From Deltaproteobacteria bacterium (GTDB lineage Bacteria > Desulfobacterota > Desulfuromonadia > Desulfuromonadales > Geopsychrobacteraceae), in the NCBI GenBank assembly GCA_024279255.1, contig JAJRRT010000043.1, positions 1-37,926 on the forward strand: a stretch of DNA of 37,926 nt, given 5' to 3'. A model generated the notes under the pieces. It did no database searches. It saw nothing but the letters and a program-made list of their open reading frames with translations, and was not told the DNA's origin. Below, one piece after another: positions 1-9,753 of this stretch. The position numbers and the translations under genes are program-made. Every line of letters begins with the position of its first letter. The stretch's first letter is position 1.

Positions 1-1
1 A

Positions 2-304
2 AAGATTGTCGGTGAGCTTAACGGTCAATTCGTGAAATTAGCAAAACTGAAGGGTGAGTTTGTCTGGCATCAGCATGAAAATGAAGATGAGCTATTCATG
101 GTCATCAAGGGCAAATTGAAAATCAAACTGAAAGACCAGGATGTAAACCTTGAAGAAGGACAATTTTTCATCATTCCGCGTGGAGTTGAGCATCTTCCGG
201 TCGCTGAAGAAGAGGTGCACGTCATGCTGTTTGAACCACAGTCGGTTCTCAATACCGGCGACAAAAAGAACGAAAGAACTGTTGAAAGTCTTAAAAGGAT
301 ATAA
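2..304 (+). CDS. Cupin domain protein (5' end outside window)
   Basis: Small single-domain cupin. Both cupin motifs are visible: motif 1 as G-x4-HxH-x4-E-x6-G (WHQHENEDELF then the Gly of KGKL) and motif 2 as G-x5-P-x-G-x2-H (GQFFIIPRGVEH). The His and Glu residues would bind a metal. The reading frame is open from the first bases of the window (codons from position 2 read KIVGELNGQF), so the GTG at position 32 is not needed as a start and the gene most likely begins upstream. The substrate cannot be told from sequence. It ends at a strong hairpin terminator that faces the next, convergent gene. Confidence 0.85.
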   Translation, partial: KIVGELNGQFVKLAKLKGEFVWHQHENEDELFMVIKGKLKIKLKDQDVNLEEGQFFIIPRGVEHLPVAEEEVHVMLFEPQSVLNTGDKKNERTVESLKRI

Positions 305-305
305 A

Positions 306-347
306 GCCGGGGCTTCAGGGCAAACCCTGAAACCCCGGATCATTTTT
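306..347 (+). terminator. Rho-independent terminator of the cupin gene
   Basis: Stem CCGGGG (307-312) plus TTCAGGG (314-320), loop CAAA, then CCCTGAA (325-331) and CCCCGG (333-338), with one mismatch pair, followed by TTTTT at 343-347. It lies immediately after the cupin stop and abuts the stop codon of the convergent minus-strand gene; the T run is on the plus side. Confidence 0.85.
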
Positions 348-820
348 CAGGCGGGATTTGCCAGCTCTGCTGTCAGCTTATCGACAATTTCGATATCCTC
401 TTCCGCAAACTCTTCAACCCAGAGCGCCGTTGCCAGATAGAGCCCGAGGTAGGGAGACTCTCTATGGCGGATCGCAAGTTGCGCATAGATCTTCAACTTC
501 GTTTCGGACTCTTCATCACCCGCAGCTTCAAGCATCTCAAGATACTGATCATTAATTTCTGGCGACAGCTCGGTAAAATACGCAACCAGCACATCCATGG
601 CCAAATGACCATCCTCAGCTTTAAACAGCACCGCGTCGAGGCGCGAACCAGAGCCCGCTTTGCGATTGACGACAGAATCGTGACGAAAGCTTTTCAACCC
701 GGCAGCGTCTATCCAACGCGAGAATATGAGAGGTTGCCGCCTGGCACACAAGCGACTAATAGCTGTTTTTTTACTTTCCTGAAGCCCGTTCCAAGCTTCG
801 CTGACAGAGACAGGAACCAT
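347..820 (-). CDS. Hypothetical protein, 157 aa
   Basis: No family recognised. The frame is open up to 913 but I choose the ATG at 820 (MVPVSVSEAW), which has GAAAGGTG about 10 bases upstream on the minus strand; the upstream extension looks non-coding. The first half is basic (ARRQPLIFSRW). The second half is acidic and helical, with a regular Leu/Ala pattern (YLEMLEAAGDEESETKL, YLGLYLATALWVEEF) that could be an all-alpha repeat fold. No signal peptide, membrane helix or catalytic motif is visible. It is convergent with the cupin gene and separated from gltB by about 570 bases, so it is probably transcribed alone. Confidence 0.6.
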   Translation of the reverse strand: MVPVSVSEAWNGLQESKKTAISRLCARRQPLIFSRWIDAAGLKSFRHDSVVNRKAGSGSRLDAVLFKAEDGHLAMDVLVAYFTELSPEINDQYLEMLEAAGDEESETKLKIYAQLAIRHRESPYLGLYLATALWVEEFAEEDIEIVDKLTAELANPA

Positions 821-1390
821 CCGTTTACACCTTTCGTATGAAATAAAAACTCCGCTGAGATTCTTAAGCACTATGCCACTATCGAATCGAGAGAACAAGA
901 CAAGCAATTCCATCGAATAAACAAAATTTCACACCGTCTACTAAAGTGAACCTTTGCCTATCAACTTGCTAAATCATAAATATGAGCCTCATTGCCTTTA
1001 GCATTTCAGCCGACACTTTGCCCCCCAGCTGAAGTTTTGAATTCAACTGGCAGGAAAGGCTTATCTTTACAAGAAAAGCAGGACCGTTTAGAATACAAGG
1101 TTCATACAAAAATCGGCGGAGAATGGATGGCTCCGGGCGCCCCAGGCGTGATTCCCGATAAGTAATGACCTATCAAGTCGCTCAGCTAGTATCCGCAAAC
1201 CCCAGGGTAGAAGTGCCAATACAGCCCTTGTCATTCACGGGTGCATGGTAATTTCTCCACTTATAGATCACACCAGCATCGCGAACAGCCATCCCATTCC
1301 GGCCGCCTGCACAGGATAGTATCGATCCGACCTGTCAGCGGCAGCCCCTTGCATACTCTGCCTTTGCTCACTCACGACCGAGGACCAACC
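821..1390. other. Long intergenic region upstream of gltB
   Basis: About 570 bases between the divergent hypothetical gene and gltB. No credible reading frame with codon pattern or ribosome site was found, nor a riboswitch I recognise. The only visible symmetry is GGGCGCCC at 1135-1142. It must hold the gltB promoter, but I cannot place a convincing -35/-10 pair or sigma-54 site. A GAGGA lies about 6 bases before the gltB ATG. Confidence 0.4.
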
Positions 1391-4300
1391 ATGACGAATC
1401 ATATAGGCATGCCGCCCGCACAGGGCCTTTACGACCCCGCCAACGAACACGATAATTGCGGTGTCGGCTTTATCGCGAACATCAAGGGTAAAAAAAGTCA
1501 CAGCATAGTCAAACGTGGCATAGAGATCCTTTGCAACCTGACCCATCGTGGCGCTGTAGGTGCTGATCCCCTGGATGGCGATGGTGCGGGTCTGATGATT
1601 CAGATACCAGATGCTTACTATCGCGAAGTTTGCGACTTTGAGCTACCAGAAATTGGTGAATATGGTGCTGGGATGGTGTTTTTCCCCCAGGACAGCACTT
1701 GTCGTGATGCTTGCATCGCTGTTCTAAACCGTGAACTGGTCGGCGTCGGGTGCAATATCCTTGGCTGGCGCGAGATCCAGACGGATAGCAGCAACATCGG
1801 TCGCAACGCTCAATCCGTAGAACCGCGGGTCATGCAGATCTTTGTCGATCGAGGCACTGTCGAGGTCAGCCAACTCGAACTGATGCTTTTCCTGGCCCGC
1901 AAGCGTGCTGAAAATGCTATCCGTGAGGGAAATCTCGCTGGCGAAGAGCTCTTCTACGTCTGCTCACTCTCCAGTTTCACCATCCTTTACAAAGGGATGC
2001 TACTCTCCGAACAACTAAATACATTCTTCCCTGAACTCGACGATGAACGTCTGGTCAGTGCAGTTGCGTTTGTACACCAGCGCTACAGTACCAACACCTT
2101 CCCGACATGGGATCTGGCTCAACCTTTCCGCTACATCGCACATAATGGTGAGATCAACACCCTACGCGGCAACATCAACCGTATGCGCGCACGTACCGCT
2201 CTGTTCGCTCACCTTGACCTGGCTGATGCGATCACGGACCTGGACCCGGTCATCATTGAAGGGAGCTCTGACACCGCTTGTCTCGACAACGCCCTCGAAC
2301 TGTTGGTGGTTACCGGTCGGAGTCTGGCTCACTCGCTAGCGATGCTGGTCCCCGAGGCCTGGGTTTCAAAGGCCAGTCTGCGCCCTAACGTCAAGGGATT
2401 CTTTGAATATCACGCCACAATGATGGAGCCCTGGGACGGTCCGGCCAACATCGTTGCCTGTGACGGCAAGCAGGTTGTTGCGATTCTCGATCGTAACGGT
2501 TTGCGTCCGGCCCGTTACTGGATCACCATTGATGACGAGATTATTTATGCGTCTGAAGCTGGCGTCCTCGACATCCCTCCTGAGAAGATTCTGCGCAAGG
2601 AACGCCTGGCTCCGGGCAAGATGATCCTGGTCGATCTGGAAACCGGGGAGTTCAAGGAAGATCACCAGATCAAGGGAGAACTTGCAGCAGCACATCCTTA
2701 CGCGTCGTGGGTAAGCGAGTATCTGATCCGGCTGGATGACCTGCCGGCACCAGCCACAAAACGAGTGCCAAGCATCAGCAAGATGCGCCGCAAGCAGGAG
2801 AGCTTCGGTTACACGCTGGAAGAGATGCGGGAGATCATGGCACCGATGGCCATCAATGGTCAGGAGCCGGTCAGCTCCATGGGAACCGACACGCCGGTCG
2901 CGGTCTTATCGAAGCAGAGCAAGCTGCTCTACTGGTACTTCAAGCAACTCTTTGCCCAAATCACCAATCCACCGATTGACCCTCTTCGCGAAGAGATTGT
3001 CATGAGCCTGACCCAGTATATTGGCCCGGCCCGTAACATTCTGATGCCTGGCCCGGAGCACTGCCAGATGCTGGAACTCGACCACCCGATTATCACCAAC
3101 GATGTGTTAGAGCAGTTGCGGCACAGTGATATCCAGGGATTTCGCGGTACCACACTCAGCATACTTTTTGACGCAAATCAGGGTCCAGAGGCCTTGGAAA
3201 AACGCTTGAAAGCTCTCTTTGTCGAGGCAGAAGCTGAGGTCGATGCTGGCCGTACCATTCTGGTTCTGTCAGATCGTGGCGTCAACGCTGAGAAAGCACC
3301 GATTCCAACACTACTCGCCCTGTCCGGTATAAATCACCACCTGATTCGGGTTGGCAAGCGCAGTCAATGCTCCCTCATCGTCGAAACCGGCGAAGCACGT
3401 GAAGTTCACCACTTTGCCCTGCTGCTCGGCTACGGCGCTACGGCGATCAACCCCTATCTTGCGCTTCAGACGTTGGAAGCCATGATCAATCAGGGGATGC
3501 TTCCAAGTCAGGACGGTAACACCCATGCCGATGAAGAGACCGACGTTCTCCATCAGTACACCAAAAACTATATTAAGGCGATTGGCAAAGGTTTGCTCAA
3601 GGTTTTCTCCAAGATGGGGATCAGCACCCTGCAGAGCTACTGCAGTGCCCAAATCTTTGAGATCGTCGGACTAAATAAAGACTTTACTGATAAGTACTTC
3701 CCCGGCACGGCAAGCCGTATTGGTGGTGCAGGACTGCTGGAAATCGCTACCGAGAGTCTGATGCGTCACCAGCTCGCATTCGCTGAACGTATTGACCCCA
3801 ATCGCAATTTAAATCGTGGTTCAGAGTATTCCTGGAGACGCGAAGGAGAGCTGCACCTGATGAACCCCGAGGTCATCGCCCTGCTGCAACATGCCGTACG
3901 CTCGGGCAGTCGCGACGAATACGATCAGTTTTCTCAGCAGGTCAACAATCATAGTGAACAACTCTGCACCCTGCGCGGACTGTTCAAATTCAAAGAACAG
4001 AACCAACCCGTTCCACTTGATGAAGTCGAGCCGGTCAGCGCTATCGTCAAACGTTTCTGTACTGGCGCCATGAGCCTCGGTTCAATCTCCACCGAGGCCC
4101 ACGAAACTCTGGCTATTGCCATGAACCGGATCGGCGGTAAGTCGAACACCGGTGAGGGCGGCGAGGATCCACGACGCTACACCCCCGACGCAAACGGCGA
4201 CCTGCGTCGCAGTGCCATCAAACAGGTGGCCTCTGGGCGCTTCGGTGTTACGCCGCATTATCTGGTCAACGCTGATGAACTACAGATAAAAATCGCACAG

Positions 4301-4762
4301 GGCGCAAAACCTGGAGAAGGGGGACAGCTGCCCGGTCACAAGGTCAGTGAATACATCGGAGAGCTGCGCTACAGCGTTCCTGGAGTCACCCTGATCTCGC
4401 CACCACCACATCATGATATCTACTCAATCGAAGACCTGGCACAACTAATCTTCGACCTGAAAAATTGCAACCCAAAAGCGGACATCACGGTCAAGCTGGT
4501 CAGTGAAGTCGGTGTCGGAACAATCGCGGCCGGGGTCAGTAAAGGCCACGCCGAGCGCGTCATCATTGCCGGTTTCGATGGCGGTACTGGCGCGTCACCG
4601 ACCTCATCAATTAAACACGCCGGCATCCCCTGGGAAATAGGTCTGGCCGAAACTCAGCAGACACTGGTGCTCAACGACCTACGTGGTCGAATTATCGTTC
4701 AGACTGATGGACAACTGCGCACCGGCCGCGATGTGATCATCGCAGCCCTGCTTGGCGCTTAA
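1391..4762 (+). CDS. gltB: Glutamate synthase large subunit, N-terminal 1123 residues (ends at in-frame TAA)
   Basis: NADPH-type glutamate synthase alpha chain: hydrolyses glutamine and passes ammonia through a tunnel to an FMN site where 2-oxoglutarate becomes glutamate. The ATG at 1391 ([12 protein letters not shown]) is chosen over the open frame from 1241 because it has GAGGA upstream and fits the family: a short propeptide precedes Cys22 of EHDNCGVGF, the Ntn nucleophile. Order of domains: class II amidotransferase (about 22-430), central linker domain, then the FMN/synthase domain with [11 protein letters not shown] and [12 protein letters not shown]. At codon 1124 the sequence reads GCT TAA GAA TAC where homologues have Ala-Glu-Glu-Tyr/Phe. 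The frame then continues intact in 4763-5956. A single G-to-T change explains this. Without readthrough, this fragment lacks the iron-sulfur cluster and the C-terminal beta-helix. Confidence 0.9.
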   Translation: MTNHIGMPPAQGLYDPANEHDNCGVGFIANIKGKKSHSIVKRGIEILCNLTHRGAVGADPLDGDGAGLMIQIPDAYYREVCDFELPEIGEYGAGMVFFPQDSTCRDACIAVLNRELVGVGCNILGWREIQTDSSNIGRNAQSVEPRVMQIFVDRGTVEVSQLELMLFLARKRAENAIREGNLAGEELFYVCSLSSFTILYKGMLLSEQLNTFFPELDDERLVSAVAFVHQRYSTNTFPTWDLAQPFRYIAHNGEINTLRGNINRMRARTALFAHLDLADAITDLDPVIIEGSSDTACLDNALELLVVTGRSLAHSLAMLVPEAWVSKASLRPNVKGFFEYHATMMEPWDGPANIVACDGKQVVAILDRNGLRPARYWITIDDEIIYASEAGVLDIPPEKILRKERLAPGKMILVDLETGEFKEDHQIKGELAAAHPYASWVSEYLIRLDDLPAPATKRVPSISKMRRKQESFGYTLEEMREIMAPMAINGQEPVSSMGTDTPVAVLSKQSKLLYWYFKQLFAQITNPPIDPLREEIVMSLTQYIGPARNILMPGPEHCQMLELDHPIITNDVLEQLRHSDIQGFRGTTLSILFDANQGPEALEKRLKALFVEAEAEVDAGRTILVLSDRGVNAEKAPIPTLLALSGINHHLIRVGKRSQCSLIVETGEAREVHHFALLLGYGATAINPYLALQTLEAMINQGMLPSQDGNTHADEETDVLHQYTKNYIKAIGKGLLKVFSKMGISTLQSYCSAQIFEIVGLNKDFTDKYFPGTASRIGGAGLLEIATESLMRHQLAFAERIDPNRNLNRGSEYSWRREGELHLMNPEVIALLQHAVRSGSRDEYDQFSQQVNNHSEQLCTLRGLFKFKEQNQPVPLDEVEPVSAIVKRFCTGAMSLGSISTEAHETLAIAMNRIGGKSNTGEGGEDPRRYTPDANGDLRRSAIKQVASGRFGVTPHYLVNADELQIKIAQGAKPGEGGQLPGHKVSEYIGELRYSVPGVTLISPPPHHDIYSIEDLAQLIFDLKNCNPKADITVKLVSEVGVGTIAAGVSKGHAERVIIAGFDGGTGASPTSSIKHAGIPWEIGLAETQQTLVLNDLRGRIIVQTDGQLRTGRDVIIAALLGA

Positions 4763-5956
4763 GAATACGCCTTCGCCACTGTGGCCCTGGTCACCGTCGG
4801 CTGCATCATGATGCGCAAATGCCACCTCAACACCTGTCCGGTCGGTGTCGCCACCCAGGACGAAGCCCTGCGCGGCAACTTTGCCGGCAAACCGGAGCAT
4901 GTGGTCAACTACTTCACCTTCCTCGCCGAGGAAGTCAGAGAACTGATGGCCGAACTAGGCGTACGCAGCCTTGACGAACTAATCGGCCAGACCCAATATC
5001 TTGAAATGGATGACGCAATCAAGCACTGGAAAAACCAAGGGCTCGACTTTTCGCGCATCCTGACCAAGCCGAAGGTCAAACCGGATATCGCCACCCGTCG
5101 GATTCAGGGGCAGGACCACGGTCTGGACAAACAGCTGGACAACGAGCTGATCAAGCTCTCGGCTCCGGCCCTGGAGCGCAAGGAGCAGGTCTCTATCGAA
5201 CTGCCGATACGTAACTCCAACCGAACCTTCGGCACTATGCTTTCAGGTGAAATTGCCATGCGTCACGGCCGCGACGGTTTGCCCGCCGGAACTATCAACA
5301 TCAACCTGACCGGTATCGCCGGTCAAAGCTTCGGTGCCTTCCTGGCCCATGGCATTAACCTGCGCCTGATCGGTGAGGCCAACGATTATGTCGGAAAAGG
5401 GATGGCTGGCGGTCGCATCATCGTCCGTCCTGACGCAAAGGCACCTTTCGTCTGGCATAAAAACTCCATTGTCGGCAATACGGTCCTCTACGGTGCAACC
5501 GGTGGTGAAGCCTTTTTTGCCGGAAAAGCTGGTGAACGCTTCTGTGTCCGCAACTCTGGCGTAACAGCCGTCGTCGAAGGGACAGGCGATCACGGCTGCG
5601 AGTATATGACGGGTGGCCGCATGGTCTGCCTGGGGCGGACCGGACGTAATTTTGCGGCCGGAATGTCGGGCGGCTTTGCTTACGTGCTCGACGATGACAA
5701 TCGCTTCCGGCGTCGCTGCAATCCGGCTATGATCGATCTCGAGCTGATAGCTGCAGATGATGAAGATGCCGAATGGCTCAGACAGATTATCACTACGCAT
5801 CACGAATTGACCGGCTCGCTTCTCGCAGCCGAAATCCTCGCGGACTGGGACGCACAACTGCAACATTTCGTCCGTGTCTTCCCCCGAGAATACCGCCGGG
5901 TGCTGAATGAACGTGCAGCCAAGGCCGAGAAAGAGAAGGAGATTATTCATGGGTGA
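4763..5956 (+). pseudogene. gltB: gltB distal part, same frame after the TAA (FeS and GXGXG domains)
   Basis: Direct in-frame continuation of gltB after the TAA at 4760-4762: [13 protein letters not shown] then the 3Fe-4S motif [12 protein letters not shown] (Cys1138, 1144, 1149 of the full frame), then the C-terminal GXGXG beta-helix domain with repeated glycines (about 5270-5700). Together the two parts make about 1521 codons, the normal size for the family. There is no frameshift and no decay in this 1.2 kb part. The only starts are internal (GTG at 4781) without a good ribosome site, so it is unlikely to be a separate gene. It overlaps the gltD start by 8 bases, as an intact operon would. 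Either a recent nonsense mutation, a base-call error, or readthrough. Confidence 0.85.
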
Positions 5957-7427
5957 TCCCCGCGGATTTATCAAACATGGCCGGCGTGACAAAAACATAC
6001 GACCGGTCAATGAACGTCTACAGCACCACGATGAGCATTACGATTATCCCAGCGACGAGAAGGTCAAGACCCAAGCTGCGCGCTGCATGGATTGCGGTGT
6101 CCCCTTCTGCATGACCGGCTGCCCACTCGGCAACCTGATCCCGGAATGGAACGATCTGGTCTATCGTAACCAGTGGAAGCAAGCACTGCAGGCGCTGCAC
6201 GCAACCAATAACTTTCCAGAGTTTACCGGCCGGGTCTGTCCAGCTCCCTGCGAAACCTCCTGTGTTCTCGGCATCATCGAACCGGCAGTGACGATCAAAC
6301 TGCACGAAATGTCGATTATCGACAAGGGATTCGAAGAAGGCTGGATCGTTCCGCAACCGCCTACCCAGCGCAGTAACAAAACAGTTGCCATCATCGGCGC
6401 TGGTCCGGCTGGTTTGGCCTGCGCCCAGCAGCTCAACCGGGCTGGCCACCGAGTGACCATTTTTGAAAAGACCGACCGTGCCGGTGGGCTACTGATGTAT
6501 GGTATTCCGCATTACAAACTACATAAAGAGAAGGTCCAGCGCCGGGTCGACCTGCTTGAGGCAGAGGGGATTGAATTCCGCTACTCTTGCGAAGTCGGCA
6601 AAGATGCCACCTTCGAGTCAATCAAGTCCACCCACGATGCCATTGTGATGGCAACAGGAGCTGAGGAGCCACGTGATCTTCCTGTCACTGGACGCGATCT
6701 GGACGGGATCCACTTTGCGATGGATTTTCTACCGCAACAAAATCGCGCCAACTGGGGTGACAGTAATGTTGCTGCCCTGCACCCGAAAAAACAGGTGATA
6801 TCTGCCAAGGGGAAGAAGGTCATCGTCATAGGAGGTGGTGATACCGGTTCTGACTGCATCGGCACCTCTATGCGTCAAGGTGCAACCAGCGTGGTCAACT
6901 TTGAGCTTCTCGGGCAGCCTCCAGCAGAACGCGCCGCGACCAACCCCTGGCCGCAATGGTCACGCATCAAACGCGTTAGTTCCTCGGTTGAAGAAATGCA
7001 GGTTCTGGGTGGTGATGTTCACTATGAACTCATGACCACCAGATTCATCGGCAGAGGCAAGACCGTCACCGGTCTGGAAACGGTCAAGGTCGATTGGTCA
7101 AGCGGCCGACCGGAGAAGGTGGCCGGAAGTGAACATGTCTGGAAATGCGATCTTATCCTGCTGGCAATGGGCTTTCTCGGGCCACGTTCAGATTTGCTCG
7201 TACAGAGCAGTTGCGAAGCTGATCAACGCTCCAACATCAAGACCGACCCGAAGACCCGCATGAGCTCGGTTGATGGTGTTTTTGCCGCTGGAGACTGCCG
7301 TCGCGGCCAGAGTCTGGTAGTCTGGGCGATCAGTGAGGGCCGTGAGGTTGCGCGCTGTGTCGATGAATATCTGACAGGAGCAGAAAGCAGGCTTCCAAAA
7401 GTGCGTCTGGAAACCTTCGTCTATTAA
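5949..7427 (+). CDS. gltD: Glutamate synthase small subunit
   Basis: Beta chain of glutamate synthase, 492 aa; takes electrons from NAD(P)H by FAD and passes them over iron-sulfur clusters to the large subunit. The ATG at 5949 ([13 protein letters not shown]) has AAGGAG about 8 bases upstream and overlaps the gltB stop by 8 bases. The N-terminal ferredoxin-like part has [17 protein letters not shown] and [13 protein letters not shown], cysteines for two 4Fe-4S clusters. Then the FAD-binding [13 protein letters not shown] (Rossmann), the NAD(P)-binding [14 protein letters not shown], and near the C-terminus [19 protein letters not shown]. It is complete and normal in length. Its intactness argues that the gltB stop is recent or not real. 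Confidence 0.95.
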   Translation: MGDPRGFIKHGRRDKNIRPVNERLQHHDEHYDYPSDEKVKTQAARCMDCGVPFCMTGCPLGNLIPEWNDLVYRNQWKQALQALHATNNFPEFTGRVCPAPCETSCVLGIIEPAVTIKLHEMSIIDKGFEEGWIVPQPPTQRSNKTVAIIGAGPAGLACAQQLNRAGHRVTIFEKTDRAGGLLMYGIPHYKLHKEKVQRRVDLLEAEGIEFRYSCEVGKDATFESIKSTHDAIVMATGAEEPRDLPVTGRDLDGIHFAMDFLPQQNRANWGDSNVAALHPKKQVISAKGKKVIVIGGGDTGSDCIGTSMRQGATSVVNFELLGQPPAERAATNPWPQWSRIKRVSSSVEEMQVLGGDVHYELMTTRFIGRGKTVTGLETVKVDWSSGRPEKVAGSEHVWKCDLILLAMGFLGPRSDLLVQSSCEADQRSNIKTDPKTRMSSVDGVFAAGDCRRGQSLVVWAISEGREVARCVDEYLTGAESRLPKVRLETFVY

Positions 7428-7447
7428 AAACAACAATTCAGTAGGAA

Positions 7448-7504
7448 CTGTCATTGGACTTCATTCCACCCAGAGAGCATCAAGCATGCTGGTGGAGATG
7501 ACAG
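7448..7504 (+). other. Nested inverted repeats downstream of gltD
   Basis: CTGTCAT (7448-7454) pairs with ATGACAG (7498-7504), and inside it TCCACC (7465-7470) pairs with GGTGGA (7491-7496). The two stems are perfect but offset by a 10-base asymmetric bulge. There is no T run, so it is not a classical terminator; an mRNA 3'-end structure or a small RNA is possible. Confidence 0.35.
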
Positions 7505-7532
7505 GCTAATTGTAATTCATACCAGGGACAAC

Positions 7533-7784
7533 ATGATGGAAAGTAACAATCGACTAAATGCCGCAATCATCCAGGTCGTTGAAACACAAATTGATACAAA
7601 TGAGCCACCAGAAACAAAACAAACGTATGAGCGACTTATCTCGGAAGGGTTTACTGAAAAGATATCCAAAGAGCTTCTCGGGACCGTTGTCATTGCAGAA
7701 GTCTTTGGAGTTATGAAGGATGGTAAGCCTTTTGACATTGACAGATATGTAACTGCTCTCAATAAACTACCAAAGCCAGCTTAA
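7533..7784 (+). CDS. Small conserved-looking hypothetical protein, 83 aa
   Basis: Not assigned to a named family. ATG at 7533 with AGGGA about 6 bases upstream. Two short helical segments flank the motif NEPPETKQTYERLISEGF and end in GKPFDIDRYVTALNKLP; this arrangement resembles small uncharacterised proteins in which a PET-x-YxRL-x-x-EG stretch precedes a DVLK-like helix, but I cannot name the family. No signal peptide, no cysteine and no membrane segment. It stands alone between gltD and the carbonic-anhydrase-like gene. A GCCAGCTT/AAGCTGGC hairpin overlaps its stop codon. Confidence 0.7.
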   Translation: MMESNNRLNAAIIQVVETQIDTNEPPETKQTYERLISEGFTEKISKELLGTVVIAEVFGVMKDGKPFDIDRYVTALNKLPKPA

Positions 7785-7793
7785 GAAGCTGGC
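7775..7793 (+). terminator. Hairpin at the end of the 83-aa gene (weak terminator)
   Basis: Perfect 8-bp stem GCCAGCTT/AAGCTGGC with loop AAG, containing the stop codon of the preceding gene. No T run follows, so termination is uncertain. Confidence 0.35.
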
Positions 7794-7861
7794 CTCAGTT
7801 GCTAACGGTTCACATTCATCGATTGAACATGCTGTTTACATGTTGCTGACAGGGGCCAATC

Positions 7862-8941
7862 ATGACGATACATCAGAAACCAATTGAAGATCGTATCGAC
7901 TGGATGCTGGCGCTGGCCCGGCGGCATACCGCTGAGTTTCGCAGCCCTGAAGCCTGTCTGGCGCGTGAACATTACCTGGCGCGCCATCCGACGGCCATCG
8001 TGGTCCTCAAGTGCATGGATGGCCGCATCAACATCCCGGTAGTCACCAGCACCCCGCCCGGTATTATTCAACCCTTTCGTAACCTCGGTGGCATGTTCGA
8101 CCTCGGCTGGCCGCATCTGGGTGAAGTCCTGGCCAACCATATTCAACGCATGGTTGCTGACGGCCGTCAGGTTCTCATCTTTATCACCTATCACTTTTCG
8201 AAAGGTGATCCGCAGCGCGGCTGTGCCGGTTTCGGCTATAATACCGAAGCCGCACGAGCCTATACCCGTATCATCAAACAACAGGCAGAACAGATCTTCG
8301 GTTCCGGGCATGCCACGGTCTTCCCGCTTATCTGTGGTTTAGAAACTGATGAAGATGCCTTGATCCTGCATGGTGAAAAAGGTGATCTTCTCGACCTGGC
8401 CACGATAACCAAAGAGAAGGCCCAATCTCTCGATGAACGGCTGGTAGCGCTCTATCCCGACATGTCTTACCAGATGCGCACCGATCTCCTACGCCTGTTG
8501 CAGGGCAACCTGAACTGGATCGCAGAGGTACGCTCAAACACACGTGAACTGGAGATTGAACATAAGGAATGGATGATTTGTCTCGGCCGTGGTTTTGATT
8601 TTCTACACACTCCCAACCTCGCTCTAATCATTGGTCCTTACAGCCCTGAACTTGCCGAGCCGATCTGTAAAGCCGCAGGAATTATCGAGGAAAACATGCG
8701 AGCCGGTCGCATTCCGGATGATGGGTTCCTGCTCTTTGCTTCGGTTCCCTATGACACCATTGGAGTCGACCAGGCGCGCGCCGAGCTGAAATCAAGATTT
8801 CTCGCCGAGTATGCCGCCGTCGTGATCCGCAAACATTTTCCCGCACTTGCCTCGCGCATGCACAGCAAAACTGCAACCCTCTCATGGCATTCACGCGAGT
8901 TGGATCTTTTAGCCAATCACTCCAGCGCCATAAAAGGTTAA
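7862..8941 (+). CDS. Carbonic-anhydrase-like protein with beta-CA zinc motif
   Basis: 359 aa. The N-terminal half shows the layout of beta-class carbonic anhydrases: KCMDGR (Cys51, Asp53, Arg55), FRNLGG, then YHFSKGDPQRGCAG with His111 and Cys121. Cys-His-Cys would bind zinc, and the Asp-Arg pair is the usual dyad. A typical enzyme is about 200 aa; here there are about 200 further residues without a known motif, and the spacing between His and Cys is longer than the usual HxxC. I think it belongs to the group of carbonic-anhydrase-like proteins distantly related to the carboxysomal shell enzyme, but no carboxysome genes are nearby. Start ATG at 7862 with AGGGG 5-9 bases upstream. Cytoplasmic, no signal peptide. 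Activity is not proven by sequence. Confidence 0.7.
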   Translation: MTIHQKPIEDRIDWMLALARRHTAEFRSPEACLAREHYLARHPTAIVVLKCMDGRINIPVVTSTPPGIIQPFRNLGGMFDLGWPHLGEVLANHIQRMVADGRQVLIFITYHFSKGDPQRGCAGFGYNTEAARAYTRIIKQQAEQIFGSGHATVFPLICGLETDEDALILHGEKGDLLDLATITKEKAQSLDERLVALYPDMSYQMRTDLLRLLQGNLNWIAEVRSNTRELEIEHKEWMICLGRGFDFLHTPNLALIIGPYSPELAEPICKAAGIIEENMRAGRIPDDGFLLFASVPYDTIGVDQARAELKSRFLAEYAAVVIRKHFPALASRMHSKTATLSWHSRELDLLANHSSAIKG

Positions 8942-8994
8942 GCTGTCATCGATCTCCCACGCTCCCAAAATAACCAGACAAAAGGACATATATT

Positions 8995-9504
8995 ATGACC
9001 AACAACGATATCTTGCGTCGTCTTCGCTATGTTTTCGACCTTAATGATTCAAATATGATTTCAACATTTTACGCGGCTGGGCATGAAGTCACTCGAGAGC
9101 AAATCAGTGCCTGGTTAAAAAAAGAAGAAGACCCCGCCTACATAAAATGTACTGACAGGGAGTGCGCGATTTTCCTGAATGGTTTAATCAACAAAAAGCG
9201 CGGCAAAAAAGATGGGCCCCAACCTGAACCGGAGACACGCCTGACCAACAACATCATTTTCATTAAATTGAAAATCGCATTAAATTTAAAATCCGAAGAG
9301 ATCACCGAGATGATGGATATGGCCAACTTTCACATCAGCAAGCACGAGTTAAGTGCGCTGTTCCGTAAACCGGGGCATAAGCATTACCGTGACTGTCAGG
9401 ATCAGATTCTACGTAACTTCCTGAAAGGAATGCAGCTTAAATATCGCCCCGGAAGCGACCCGAATGAAGAGAATAACTCTGCCCCTGTCAGCGAAGCTGA
9501 TTAA
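8995..9504 (+). CDS. DUF1456 family protein (YehS-like)
   Basis: 169 aa. Two tandem copies of one helical repeat of about 65 residues: NNDILRRLRYVFDL...ISAWLKKEEDPAY...CAIFLNGLI, then TNNIIFIKLKIALNL...LSALFRKPGHKHY...ILRNFLKGM. This duplicated layout and length match the DUF1456 family (E. coli YehS), whose role is unknown. Start ATG at 8995 follows AAAGGACA. It opens a coupled run: its TAA is directly followed by the ATG of the DUF2164 gene with no spacer. The acidic C-terminal tail (DPNEENNSAPVSEAD) lies beyond the family core. Confidence 0.85.
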   Translation: MTNNDILRRLRYVFDLNDSNMISTFYAAGHEVTREQISAWLKKEEDPAYIKCTDRECAIFLNGLINKKRGKKDGPQPEPETRLTNNIIFIKLKIALNLKSEEITEMMDMANFHISKHELSALFRKPGHKHYRDCQDQILRNFLKGMQLKYRPGSDPNEENNSAPVSEAD

Positions 9505-9753
9505 ATGGAAATCAAACTCAAAGATGCCCGTCTCAAGACCCTCTCTGAAAAGGTCCAGGTCTACTTCAGAGATGAGCACGACGATTCAATTGGTGAGCTA
9601 AAAGCGTCCCTGATCATCGATTTTTTTATCAATGAGCTTGGCGCAGAAATCTACAATCAGGCCATCAGCGACGCTCAAGGTTTTCTCCAGGATAAGCTCA
9701 TTGATCTGGAACAGATTCTTTATGTTCCGGAACCCACAAAAGGGAAACTATGA
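9505..9753 (+). CDS. DUF2164 family protein
   Basis: 82 aa, the usual size for DUF2164. Recognisable features: an N-terminal segment with KVQVYFRDEHDDSIGELKASLIIDFFINELG and the conserved YNQAISDAQGFLQDKLIDLEQILY. Function unknown. It begins directly after the DUF1456 stop codon and its own stop overlaps the next start as ATGA (9750-9753), so it is very probably translated by coupling. Soluble, no signal peptide. Confidence 0.85.
   Translation: MEIKLKDARLKTLSEKVQVYFRDEHDDSIGELKASLIIDFFINELGAEIYNQAISDAQGFLQDKLIDLEQILYVPEPTKGKL

Noticed and set aside
1241..1390. Extended N-terminus of gltB
   Set aside because: The frame is open but the peptide does not look like the family; the ATG at 1391 has a ribosome site and gives the normal short propeptide before Cys22.
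4760..4762. Selenocysteine or pyrrolysine at the gltB stop
   Set aside because: The codon is TAA, not TGA or TAG, and homologues have Glu here, so coded insertion of a special residue is not plausible.
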